Shown: piece by piece, positions 1-12,300 of the stretch
Numbering within the stretch: position 1 is the stretch's first letter
Layout: every line of letters begins with the position of its first letter
Assembly (NCBI RefSeq): GCF_041146795.1
Contig: NC_135176.1
Span: forward strand, 12,027,286 to 12,091,285
Length of the DNA: 64,000 bases
Source of the DNA: Maylandia zebra
Lineage: Eukaryota > Chordata > Actinopteri > Cichliformes > Cichlidae
Direction: 5' to 3'
Program-made: the position numbers and the translations under genes
The notes under the pieces: model-generated
What the model saw: the letters and a program-made list of their open reading frames with translations, nothing else
What the model was told of the DNA's origin: nothing
Database searches by the model: none

Positions 1-467
1 TGGGAAAGCTGGTCTGCTCAGGGAAGCATCAGCTCTGTTCCTGCTCCACCCCTGGCTGCTGGTGGCTCTGCTGCCCCTGTCTCCACAACAAAAATCACAA
101 ACAGAGGCGTCAACTGCGTCAACTGGCACACTTTAGGCCAAAACGCATCAAACGCAACGCCGTGCAGCCCATCTCATCCCACCACCGCTACACAGACGGC
201 TCGGTTGAGACTGTGTGCGACAGCGAGACGGATGCGGGCGCGTTGGCTGAAGTACAAGTGGGGCGTCGTTTGTCAGGGGAGATGATCTCAGTGAATGAGT
301 TCATGGTGTCCAACAAGGTGTCTCTGGCACTGCTGCAGAAACAGCTGAGTGAAACAGCTCACCAGGGCCCGCGGCAGAGCTACAGCCATCAGAATGGTTT
401 CTCTGGTGGTGTGGGAGCACTGGGGATTATGAATAATCGCTTACAGGAAACCAGTGTGGATAGATAG
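1..467 (+). CDS. 3' end of an unrecognised protein-coding gene (partial)
   Basis: An open frame runs to a TAG stop at 465-467. From about position 136 it encodes a basic stretch (RPKRIKRN) and then an acidic, Ser-rich tail of about 100 residues with motifs such as RRLSGEMISVNEF and LALLQKQLSE. I do not recognise the family. The frame stays open to the window edge, where it reads through a Cys/Trp-rich stretch (GCWWLCCPCL). A different frame there reads hydrophobic (WLLVALLPL), so an exon boundary near 120-135, for example after an AG at 119-120 or 133-134, is possible. The tail looks cytoplasmic, but that is inference. A candidate poly(A) signal ATTAAA lies at 563-568. The gene converges on ppm1n, which ends on the other strand. 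Confidence 0.5.
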   Translation, partial: GKLVCSGKHQLCSCSTPGCWWLCCPCLHNKNHKQRRQLRQLAHFRPKRIKRNAVQPISSHHRYTDGSVETVCDSETDAGALAEVQVGRRLSGEMISVNEFMVSNKVSLALLQKQLSETAHQGPRQSYSHQNGFSGGVGALGIMNNRLQETSVDR

Positions 468-3389
468 CATCATAACAACACCTCAATTGTTCTTTGGGTT
501 CTCTATATTTAAGCCTTACATTTCCTTAGGATTGTTTTTTTATTATGAGTAATTTGTTCTGTATTAAAAAATATCCAAGAATAGAATATTCTGAAAAGCA
601 GACTGTAGACAGCAAATAATTGTTCATACGCTGTTTGGTGAGGTGAAAGAGGAAGTTAAAGGACAAATATGTGTTAAAGACTTCAGCATCATTTGAAGAG
701 GGGTTTGATGTCCTGAAGTGACTGACTCACAGAAACGCAATCAGATGAGAGAAGCTTTGAAGGAGCACTTAAAGAGGACTGCTGATTTAAGGACACTGCA
801 CATGTCCCCCTCCCTGAGCTCCTCAGAAGACAACGTTGTACATAAGGTGGTTAGTGAACGTAGAAACCAAAATATCTCCTCTTAGATAACTAGCTGCATA
901 TATAAAACAGTTCAAATATGATTTGTATTTAAACAGAGCTTCTCAAACAAACTGCAGGAGCTCAGAAGCACCAAGAAAGACATTTTTCAATTGGACGTCA
1001 TTGAAATTCAGAGTAATCATGAAAGAGATCCAGGGTTTTCAATTGAGATCTAATGAAACATGACTCTTAGAGGACGTCCTTATGTCAACGAGGGCTTTGC
1101 AGATAGTCACAGGATCACGTCAGCAGAGCAGAGAGAAAGATTTAGGTAACTAGATGAAATCCTTTACTATGCAACAAAAGCCGTTTGTAATTCATTCATT
1201 TATAAGGAGGGTTTTTGTGAGTAGATGATGAGTGTGAGGTTAAAAACTTCCATAGAAATCATAATCACCCATTTTCGGCAGTCGCCGCTCATACTTTGTC
1301 TTCACTGTGTTCAAAATGAATTATTTAAGAAACGAGCACAGCAAGTCATCAGACAAATATTCTTTATTTAGATTTAAAACAATAGTGACACTTAATGTAA
1401 TTTCCTTAATGTAACACAGAAAATGACTCGCTGACGTAATGTTACAATGCAGTAAGCAGTAAAATAACTCATCCAGAAACTGACCCGCTCTGGTGCTGTT
1501 TGTTTTGTCAGCTGTAAAAAAGGGGAATAAGGCATCAGTTCATGGAGAAAATCCCATTTCATGTAAACTTTACCTTTGAATGTGTTTAGAAATAATATAT
1601 GTTTAGAAAGAATTGCAAATTGTGTAAATGCTGAACGCATTCATGTAAATTTAGACAGTAATCACAGCGGGATGCATTTTAGGGGGGAGACTTTTAGTTC
1701 CATTTGTAAGGTATTTCAAATTTGACATATTTTGTTCTTGTTTTTGAAAATGTAAAACACTTTGTCAAAAACGTTTTTAGATCCCGTGACATGAATTGTG
1801 AGTAGTCAGATATCTAATGAGTTTATTTGCCTTTCACTCACAGCAACGAGGGAAAAAGATTGTGCGCATCCCCACGAGCTGTCTCATGAACTACTAGCAT
1901 TTCCTGTCACAACAAATGGACACATGTTAGCTGCATGCTAGGTTTTATTTAATGGTGACAATGTTTCCTGAAGAGGAAAGGTAAACCTGTTCATTCTTTA
2001 ATACGCACACACACATGCACACACACATATGTACAGTCTTAAATCATAATTTTCAAAATGCAACCCTGCATGTACTAATCTTTCTTATTTTATCCAATGA
2101 AAACGAACTACGCCACAGTTGGTTGTTATTCAGTTCAATTTGTCATCTGCACTTTCTGTTTATTGAGGTTGAGGTTTGGTTGCTGGGTCAGTGTCTCTGA
2201 GTCATTTTTACAAAATATCTTTCTTGTATAAATATAAAGTATCAGGCTTTACTAGATCTGTTTTTGCATTTTTTTTGTCATGACAAGATGGTGCTGCTAA
2301 CAAACACCATTGTCTTGTTGTGAAACTGCACACATGAAAAAAAAAAACAGGTTTAATATTCACATTTATTACAGTCCCTTTCCTTTGAGGAACTTTGGAG
2401 ACAAAATCTAAATCCCTTGGCCTTCTCAAGAGCCTCCCAGACCCTGAACAGACAGACAGATAAAGTAACAAAGAGTGAGCTCACTGTGTAATAACAATGT
2501 CTTTTTACTTGTATTGTTAGGTCCATTAGTTGTTTTTTTGCCTTTCTACATCATGACAGTGGATATTTACATCAACCAATCAAGATATAATTACAGTGCA
2601 GCCTTTCAGCTTTAATTCAAGGGGTTTATCAAAAAAGTTTGCATTGACTGTGCAGACATGGTTTTACCATAAATGTGCATATGAGGATTGTTTTTATGAC
2701 TCAGGTAAAAATCCTTTGCTTGGTTGTAGACAGAGAGGCCCCTGACACCAATAAATGCTCTTTCCTCCCTTGAGATGCTCTTCCAAACCTTTACTGCAGT
2801 TGCCTTCACTTGCAGCTTGACTGTGGGTCTTTCTGCCATCACTATTGTCTTCAGTCACTTTAGTAAAAGCATGCTCTGTCCCAGTGAGATCAGTTGACTG
2901 AATTGGCCATTGAAAAATATTCCTTTTCTGTGCTTTAGGAAACTCTTGGGTTGCCTTTGCACAATGCTTTAGGTCCTTATCTTTTTGCACTGTGAAGTGC
3001 TGCCTGATCAGATTTGCAGCATTTGGCTGAACCTGAGCTGAGAGTACAGCTTTGTACTCTCACAGTTCATCCCGCTGCTTCTATCAGCAGTCACATCATC
3101 AATAAACACTAATAACCCAGTTCCACTGGCAGCCTTACAGGCCCATGCCATAACACATTTCTTTTTTTTACAGAACCGTGTTTTTTGGGCAAAGTCTAAT
3201 CCTGCATTCTTGTTTTTGACTGTAACCAGTGGTTTGCACATTATTGTAAATCCTGTTGTAAAGCCTCTTTAATTAAAGCTGAAGAAACATTACAATCATA
3301 TCTCTACTGTTTGATTTAAAATCCACTGCGTTGGTGCAGAGAGGAAAAACTATCAAAAAAAAAGTCTCATTGTCCAAAAACGTATGGAC
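468..3389. other. Intergenic region and probable 3' UTRs
   Basis: No convincing coding exon was seen. Low-complexity AT-rich sequence dominates. The part nearest 3389 is probably the 3' UTR of the minus-strand phosphatase gene. Candidate minus-strand AATAAA signals sit at 2365-2370 and 1363-1368. Short open frames here lack splice support or similarity I can recognise. Confidence 0.4.
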
Positions 3390-6300
3390 CTAATTGTAAC
3401 TGTCACTCACATTTGGTATCATGGGCTTGTGCGCATCACATTGTTGATAGTAAGCAGAGATAATGCAGTTCCTCCTGTAACACACAGAAGTAACACAATG
3501 TAATCACTATTGCATCCAGCAGAACGTGGTTTACATGCACAAATGCACATAGATGCTCATTTGTGTCTTACTTGCTCTGTATGCCTCCACCTGGTGGTAA
3601 TCCAGGGATGACAGTGGATGCAAGAACTGTGAGGACGGACAGCAGCTCAGGCTCTTCCCCTCTGACACACAGCTCATCATAAATCTCTGATTAAAAAGAA
3701 AGATGCATTTTTAGAGAGTTTCTTTCTAATATACACTGGACACTTTAGATTTAGGCAAAAGTCTGTAAAGAGCAGAGTTTTTAGGACTATTTTCAGCTGT
3801 GGATCAATACACATCAGGATTTCTAATGAGTATTTACCACACTAGGGTAAATGTGGGACTTACTCAGAATAAATGATAGTGCCCGTGTTCACAAGTAAAT
3901 AGGTTCATGGCAAGAATCACAGATTTGGTGTTTTGCTTTTGTTTTTTACCCAAGACACGTGATGTCAGAAATCATTTAAATAATTATCTTGGAAAAACAA
4001 CATTGATTAACAAATCGTTCAAACTTTTTTTTTTGCAAACCATTGAAACACCAAAGAGAATTGAAACATTACACCATGGCAAAAACAGACTCCAGGTTGC
4101 TAATATGAAGGTTGTCACTGTCCTTTGCAAAGCATCTTTACCCACACACCTGCCACCTTGGACTCTAGCAGGTCCTCCAGCTCAGCCTCCTGGTGTAATG
4201 CCTCTGTTGACAGCTGGGGGGCTCCAGGGAAGCACAGCAAGATGATGCTGATGTTGTCCAAGCTGCCCTGTGGAACAAAACGGCATCAGCAGAGGTGAGT
4301 AATGATGGCTGACCTTACAAATGTCAACTCACGAAACATCCCACTTGAGCAGTTTTACAAATAGATCTTTCTTTTTTTTTTTTCACATCAGCGTTTGCAC
4401 TCCAATGTCACACAGACTCAGGGGAGCTGCAAAATGGAAATGGAGTGCGGAAGAAGGCATGACATTTTGAGGTCATTGTGCACATCCAAGCTGAAGCACT
4501 GTTACATAAGCGTGATATGAGGACCCAACAGAGTGCACATGTGGCTCAAGTTTATCTTAATGTGTTTCTGTGCTTGTAATCTGCCAAGTAATTTTAATCC
4601 AATATCTACTTTCTTTCGTTACATTCCTGTAACATTCTGTAAAATCTCTGAGCGAGAGTGTCGGTAATTAGGCCTCATGGGAACCCTGAATAATGCGATG
4701 TAACCTGTTCCGACACCCCTGCAGTCTATTTTAAGGCTGTCTGATAGTCTGTTGTACCATGAACAGCAGCGGCAGTCTCAGTGAGACTAAACCAAAGCTT
4801 AAGCTGAGGTCAGTCTTGCTTTTTAAATTTTTAACTTTTGCCATTTCAGCCAAAGATCCTGTTCATTTTAAATTGTAGGCTGTAAATGGATTGATACGTA
4901 TGGCAGAACTTGCTGAAAAGGATCAGGAAAAGCCACATTTAACCACACAGGACTGGCATGACATTTTAAACTAAGAAGAAAACAAGACATTTAACAAAAG
5001 GCGCACGTCTTGTATGTGCCTCTGCTCGGGCCTCAGTTGTCATCTCACTCTGCAGCTCCCCTCAGCTCCATGAGAAAGTGACCCTGAGAGCTTACATTAG
5101 CACACTCTAAGAAGAACATTACTTATCTATGGATTTAAAAAAAAACTTTTATATTCTAAGCTTCCATATATGGATGTGTTTATTGACTTTGGAGCACCTT
5201 TCACAAATATGCTGCATGTGCTATAGAATTAGTGAGGAAGTTCACTTAGTCTGCTTCTGTTTTATCTCGTGTTTTTTCCTAAAACTCAGTGGGTTCTCAG
5301 GACCAACATGGGCCAAACTTTAATGGTGACTTCGTGCTTATTTTTGATTTAAAACAGTTTTACCTCAAGATAAGTTTTTAGTTGCAGAGATGAACATTTA
5401 TGTAGTAGGAAAATATTTCCACGTGTGACTCTGCACCCTTTACAACCTCAGAACTTTTAAAGGGTTATCTTTAAAAGAGGAAGCAGAGCCCATTACCTTA
5501 TATCAAAATGAATATCCAGTCCATTATGTCTTTGTTTAAAAACACAGTCAGTCTTGTAGTAGATTACTTTACTTGATTAGAAGCCATAAAATTCAAAGCT
5601 GATTAAAAATTATGTAACTCAGCTTGAAACTGAAATTGTGTTTTTAATCAGTTGAAAGGATTTGTTATTCAGACTACTGAACAGCAACACAAGTGCATGC
5701 AGTAAGTATGTGTAACAGTGCTGACCTTATAGAGGCAGAGGTCAATGACCTGAGTGCAGACGTCCCTCAGGTCGGTGCAGACACGCAGCCGGTTGTGGAT
5801 GAAGGCGCACAGCTCCTCGTTGCTGATGGTGTCCCACACGCCATCACAGGCGAGCACCAGGAATTCATCTGCCGGCGAGCGCTCCACCACACACACTTCT
5901 GGCTCAGGTGAAACCATCTGCTGGCTCGGGGTCCGGTTCTCTGCCCCCTTGTAGCCGAAGTCTCCCAGAGCGCGTGACACTGCCAAGGAGCCGTTGATCC
6001 GTTGGAGGGACACGGAGCCACCCGCGCTCTCAATACGTTCTTTCTCCAGAGGGCTGTAAGGTTTGTGGTCCTCAGTGGAGAAGCAGACCTGCCCAGACCG
6101 GCACAGCATGGCCCTTGAGTCACCGCAGTTGGCAAAGTAGATGTAATATGGCGAAATGAGAGTGGCCACCACAGTGGTGCCACCCCTCTCCCAGCCCTCT
6201 CGACGGGCCACAGAGTGCAGGTGCTTGTCTGTCTGGAGGAAGCCCTCTTCGATGGCCCCTTTCACTTTTGGCGGGTCATCTTCTGGTCCTATTCCATCTG

Positions 6301-6889
6301 TGAGCACAAACAGTATTTTCTGAACCCAGCAGCTATAGCAGTCATCATATTGATGACTAATAACAAAGGAAAATCACCAGCCTGTTTAAAATTCTGAATA
6401 TCTCATAAAATAATATCCTTATAAGATAACACCCACACACACACCCACACACACTGTCAGGTGTCACTGAACAGATCTCTCACCCGTAGCCAGGATGTGA
6501 CCCAGAAGGTGTTGGGAGCAGTACTGAGCCACCGTGCTGCCTGCATGGCCATCGAACACTGCAAAGAAGCTCCAGTCAGCTAGCTCTCCACCCAGCTGTG
6601 GCACACAGTTGTGGAAGTCCTCCATGTTGGCCCTCCAGCCCTGCATACTTCCTAGGGCATAGGTGAGGCCCCAGCGGGCGCAGCCCTCCTCTGTGAGCTT
6701 GTCCAGGACTGGCCGGTCTAGGTAGGGGCTGGGGATGACCTCCTCCTTCTCCCCCTCCCCTTGCTGCTCTCCTTCTGCTGTTCCTCCACGGCCCCCTTTG
6801 AAGAAAGAGCTGACCCTCTTTTCTGTTTCTTTCACCAGCTGGCGCACAAACGCAGGCATCTCTACACTGCCCTTCCTGGCTGTCCTCAT
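3390..6889 (-). CDS. ppm1n: PPM-family (PP2C) Mg/Mn-dependent Ser/Thr phosphatase, PPM1N-like
   Basis: Five coding exons: 6889-6484, 6297-5726, 4267-4150, 3686-3572 and 3474-3390. All junctions are GT-AG and phases agree, giving 431 residues, about the size of mammalian PPM1N. The enzyme removes phosphate from Ser/Thr using two metal ions. Visible PP2C motifs are SMQGWRANMED (81-91), FFAVFDGHAG with metal-binding Asp113, CGDSRA (193-198), NGSLAVSRALGD (237-248), ACDGVWD with Asp287, and DNISI with Asp330. After these comes the PPM1A/B/N-type helical C-terminal region, with LPPGGGIQSKRN near residue 400. The N-terminus (MRTARKGS...) is an extension absent from PPM1A/B, and there is no Gly2 for myristoylation. 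The neighbouring divergent reticulon gene supports PPM1N over PPM1A/B. Family call is firm; paralogue (na or nb) is open. Confidence 0.9.
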
Positions 6890-9393
6890 GGCTTTTATGC
6901 ACAGGTGTTGTGAAGGGAATCTTGTCTTGTCCCTGCCCCGGTGTTGCTGGCCGGGATGGAGGGCTGAGCTATAGGCCTGATGTGGGGCCTGTGCAGTGTC
7001 TGCGTAGCCCTGCTGCTCCAGGGCTCAGAGCATGGCTGCCTGAGCTGATGGATGTTGTGTGTGCTGGCTGCTTACCCCCCTCTTGCTGCTCATCTCTTTC
7101 TTCTCCTCTCCCTCTCTGGAGACCTCACTGATCAGCGCTTTCACCTCCGATCATCCTTCCGCTCCTGCTTGTTTGGCCTCTTCTCTGTGCTGCTGAGATT
7201 TCACCTTCTCCCTCGCTTTTTCATAGCTCTTCCCTCTTTCACCAGCTTCTCCCTTGCCTTGTTATTTTCCCTGCCCGTGCTGTGATTGGCTGGCTATTTG
7301 TGCGCACCAATCATTGCCTGGCTTGCTTTGCCACTGTCATGTTTGCGCTCACTCTCACTCACCATCCTCCTGTCTGCAGCTCTCTGCCCCTCCCACATCT
7401 TTCCTAATCTCAACCTTTGATCGGTCGGGATTATAGGCTTGTGGATTACAGTACTGTTGGACACGCAGCACAAAGTGTGAGATGGTTTGAAGAAGACACA
7501 CAGAGGTTGGAGGTTGATCCTGTTAAACTGATCGTACATTGTCCTTATCTTTTTGTTTATTAAACACAATAATAGTACATACACTTCAAACCACAGGTGT
7601 TTTTTCCTGAAATCAAAGCTGTGTTCATTCTTTAGGCGGGAGATAGACTGTATTTTTTTGCAATATCTGCTCAGTAATGAAATGTTTATTTTATTACTTA
7701 TTTTTTCTGATGTTATTTAGAAACTGAAACTGTTTAAACTTTTAAAATTCCTGCGTTTTATAATCACAGAGGCAGAAATATGCGTGTCTTCGCCATTTAA
7801 ACTGCAATTTTTATTTTCATGATTAATCACCATAACAGGACTTACAGCTGTTTTTGTTTGGCCCCGTTCCCCAAACAACAGCTTACATCTGTGCAGTGAA
7901 CATCAGTGACATCACCACTGTGTAATTCTCCACATTACTCTGACTTGGGTACAGATATTAGTAAAGCTGCAATCAGACAAGAAGGGAGGATTTTTTTTTA
8001 ACACCTAATAAGTCATGATGGTGTAAAAACCACTTGTCAAAGTGATACACGCCATAAAAATAAACATCTTAGTTTGTTTTGTCACCACCTGCCAAGAGGA
8101 GGCAGAATAGATGTGTTAGATGTTCCTCGGCTTGATCAACAGTTTTTATCTCTCCATCCTTTTTTTCACGCTAATGTCAGATTTTCACTGCAGAGATCTC
8201 GTTTTCATGAACAACATTGCCATTGTGCTTGCACTCATAGGGGATCGTCGGATCATTAGGGTTTTCGCTTTGATGCTGTTGGGTCTTTACTTTACAGTAT
8301 AAAGCACCTTGAGGTGACTGCTGTTGTGGTTTGGAGTTATATTATATAAATAAATCTGAATTGAATGTATGATCAGTGTAGAATCACCAGTTAATCTAAC
8401 ATACATGCCCTTATTCTGCTTACATGGCTCTCTAGAGTAACTGTCGAGAGCCATACAAGCACAGGAAGAACATCCTAATGCAACTCAGAAGGGTCCAGCA
8501 AGAATCCTTTTGATATGAAGCCACAGTGCTAGGATAGGACACGTCAGTATAGCCCTCTACAACCATAAATGTAGAAGAGCATACAAAAAAAAGTACATAC
8601 TTTTATTTTCATATGTGTATTAGACACTATTAATTAGCAATATATCAGTTGTTGAATAACAGTTATATAACACCCTTAATTCGTACTAAATACCGTACAG
8701 CAAACACATCATGGCTTTTTAAAATACAAATGTTAGTACAGCTCCCTTTTATAGTATACATCTGAGCCTGTGCTTTTCTAACATGGATTTCCTCTTTTAT
8801 AAGGTTGTTCTTATGTTATCTTTAGAGCTTTAAAGGTGTGAGTGAAAGTGTTAAATATACAGATGGCGAGGCGAGTTTGGCTCCGTGTTTTGGTCTGACA
8901 CACAGAAGGTGTCATGAGGGATATTTGTGCAGAGTGAATAATAAATCTATAGAGAAACTCATCTTTCTTGCTTATCTGTAAAACGTGGCAAGTGACTGCA
9001 GTGACTGTATGTATTCAGCTTGATGTCAGTGCTGTAGCACGCAGCTTTTGGCATTAGCTTCCTGCTAACATTAGTTGTTTTCTTATCAGTTTGGATTGAT
9101 GATCATTTTACGTTAAAAAAAACTGTCATGGTCTGTCGTGCATGGAAAGGCCTCTGTGTGCAAATCAGCCACCAACTGGTTGAGGAAGCATTAGCCTCTA
9201 CAAGCTGTGGGGCATGTACATGCTCAAGTCTCAAGTTCCCAATTTGAGTGTGTGTGAATCCAATACAGGATAAAATTAGGCCAGCCGGGCCTTATATTGC
9301 TGACGGAGCTGGGGTGGCCAAAAAAAGCCTGGAGTGCAAGCCAACGGTGGAAGCACAAGAAAGAGAGGAGAGCAAGCAGGACCGCCGCTGAAA
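6890..9393. other. Divergent intergenic region between ppm1n and rtn2
   Basis: This 2.5 kb separates two start codons that point away from each other, so both promoters should lie here. The ppm1n-proximal part (6900-7300) is pyrimidine-rich on the plus strand. A LINE 3'-end fragment lies near 8226-8364. I see no clear TATA box and no additional coding exon. Upstream exons for a long reticulon isoform could hide here, but none could be supported. Confidence 0.4.
8226..8364 (+). repeat. Fragment of an L2-like LINE 3' end
   Basis: The sequence reads like the reverse complement of the repeat end at 11058-11140, sharing the module TATAAAGC-CCTTGAGG-GACTG-TGTTGT. It ends in a TATATAAATAAAT...GAATTGAAT tail, as these elements do. 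It is only a short 3' piece. Confidence 0.7.
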
Positions 9394-12300
9394 TGGCCAC
9401 CAAACGTAAGGAAATCAATATTGACAGCTTTAAGTAAAGTGAAGGAGAGCAGACGGGGTCAGAGTGCAGCTGTCAGGTGGAGAAGAAGGGAATTTATTTA
9501 CTTTCCCTCTGCTGTGCAGGTGTGAATGCAGGCAGGATGGCAAGTTAAACACTGAATCCAGTGTGTCTTTCATTTGGTCGACAGATGGGCTGAATGGGAT
9601 TGAGCTAAATGAGAGCCCACTGCTGACTGAATGTAGTTTGTTTTATTTGTAAAGGCTTAAATTGTTATAGGAGATAAGAAATGCTGTCTTGTCAGGGCTG
9701 TTTTACTTCTGATAACACATAACTCCAGTTATTCGGATAAGAATGAGAGGGCGTACTTGTGCCCAGCTCTGAAGTGACTTCACTGGTGTGACAGCATTAA
9801 TGTTTCTGTTTTTATAAATGAATAAGAATACATCTACTTTTATAATTCTCAGGAAACCCAACTATGAAAACCAGCAATACTCTGCTGCTTTTAAATAATG
9901 TTTTAATCATAAAATGATCTTAAATTTGTGCTGCAGTTAGGATGCTCGTGTAATGTTGGTGGGTAAGGATCTAGTGTCTAATCTAAGGATTTATGATTTA
10001 CTTTCAGACATGTACAGATCCCATTAAAAACAGCATTCATTCAGAAAGATTTTCTCCTTTAATAAAGGAGCATGGCATGGCATGAAACGAGGTGAGGGTG
10101 TCCTTCATTTTCTGTAAAATTGTTTTGTCATTTGTCTTCGTTACCCTTTTCTCTTTCTTATCCACACTTTAAATAACAATGTGTCCATTTTTCAAACACC
10201 CGCTGGCTGTGGTCGTTGTGGTAGAGAGAATTTTAGATGACTTTTATGAGACCATGTGAAAAAGTCTCAGTCTCTATTTATGGCTCAAAACAGTTCAAAT
10301 ATCCACAGTGGGACTTATCAGAGAGAAAAGGGAGAATATGATACAGCAACTCATAGCATCTGTTTAACTTTAGTTTAAAACATTCACTGTACTAGCAAAA
10401 GTAGCACATGGCATCTTTTGTATACCTCATATGTTTTCAAAACCGAATGAATTAATTTTTATTTACACGGCACCAAATCACAACAACAGCCTCAGGGCGC
10501 TTTATATTGTAAGGTAACCCTAATGTAACCCTGCAGTAATACCAAGAAAACAGGGAAAACCCCAACAATCATATAGCCCCGGTGAGCAAGCGCTTTGACA
10601 ACAGTGGGAAGCAAAAAACTCCCTTTTAACAAGAAGAAACCTCCAGCAGAACCAGGCTCAGGGAGGGGCAGCGATCTGCTGCGACTGGAGGAAGACAGGA
10701 CAAAACACATGCTGTGGAAGAGAGCCAGAGATTAACAATAAGTAATGATTAAATGCAGAGAGATGTATAAACAAAAAGAGAGTAAGAATTGTGATTGAAG
10801 GAGAAATACTCAATGCATCATGGGAATCCGCCAGCAGACTACACCTACTGCAGCATAACTACGGGAGGATTCAGGTTCACCTGATCCAGCACTGACTATG
10901 TGCTTTAGCAAAAAGGAAAGTTTTAAGCCCAATCTTAAAAGTGGAGATGGCGTCTGTCTCTCCGTCTACTTCTAAATACTGTAGGAACCACAAGTAAGCA
11001 CACAGTCTGAGAGCTAATGGGGTGATACGGCCTGATTATTCAAGATCTTGTATTTCATTTTTATTTCATTTCAATTTTATTTATATAGGGCCAAATCGCA
11101 ACAACAGTCGCCTCAAGGCGCTTTATATTGTACAGTAGATCATACAATAATAGATACAGAGAGAAACCCAACAATCATATGACCCCCTATGAGCAAGCAC
11201 TTTGGCGACAGTGGGAAGGAAAAACTCCCTTTTAACAGGAAGAAACCTCTGGCAGAACCAGGCTCAGGGAGGGGCGGCCATCTGCTGCGACCGGTTGGGG
11301 TGAGAGAAGGAAGACAGGATAAAAGACATGCTGTGGAAGAGAGACAGAGGTTAACAACAGATATGATTCAATGCAGAGAGGTCTATTAACACATAGTGAG
11401 TGAGAAAGGTGACTGGAAAGGAAAAACTCAATGCATCATGGGAATCCCCCGGCAGCCTACGTCTATTGCAGCATAACTAAGGGAGGATCCAGGGTCACCT
11501 GGTCCAGCCTTAACTATATGCTTTAGCAAAAAGGAAAGTTTTAAGCCTAATCTTGAAAATAGAGATAGTGTCTGTCTCCCGAATCCAAACTGGAAGCTGG
11601 TTCCACAGAAGAGGGGCCTGAAAACTGAAGGCTCTCCCTCCCATTCTACTTTTAAATACTCTAGGAACAACAAGTAGGCCTGCAGTGTGAGAGCGAAGTG
11701 CTCTAATAGGGTGATATGGTACTACAAGGTCCTTAAGATAAGATGGGGCCTGATTATTTAAGACCTTGTATGTGAGGAGCAGGATTTTGAATTCAATTCT
11801 GGATTTAACAGGAAGCCAATGAAGGGAAGCCAAAACAGGAGAAATCTGCTCTCTCTTTCTAGTCCCTGTCAGGACTCTTGCTGCAGCATTTTGGATTAGC
11901 TGAAGGCTTTTCAGTGAGTTTTTTGGACATCCTGATAATAATGAATTACAGTAGTCCAGCCTGGAAGTAATAAATGCATGAACTAGTTTTTCAGCATCAC
12001 TCGGACATGTGTTGGTCAAAAATGACTCCAAGGTTCCTCACAGCGTTACTGGAGGCCAAGGTAATGCCATCCAGAGTAAGAATCTGGTTAGATACCATAT
12101 GTATAAGATTTTCTGGGCCGAGTACAATAACCTCAGTTTTATCTGAATTAAGAAGCAGAAAGTTAGCTGCCATCCAGGTCTTTATGTCTTTAAGACATTC
12201 CTGCAGTTTAAGTAATTGGTGTGTGTTATCTGGCTTCATGGACAGATAGAGCTGGGTGTCATCTGCATAGCAGTGAAAATGTATGCTATGTCTTCTAATG

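Noticed and set aside
3907-4245. 112-residue plus-strand frame
   Set aside because: It overlaps, in antisense, the ppm1n exon at 4150-4267, which has clear PP2C sequence. It is a shadow of that exon.
5693-6974. Several plus-strand frames opposite ppm1n
   Set aside because: They are antisense to the PP2C exons and have no family features of their own.
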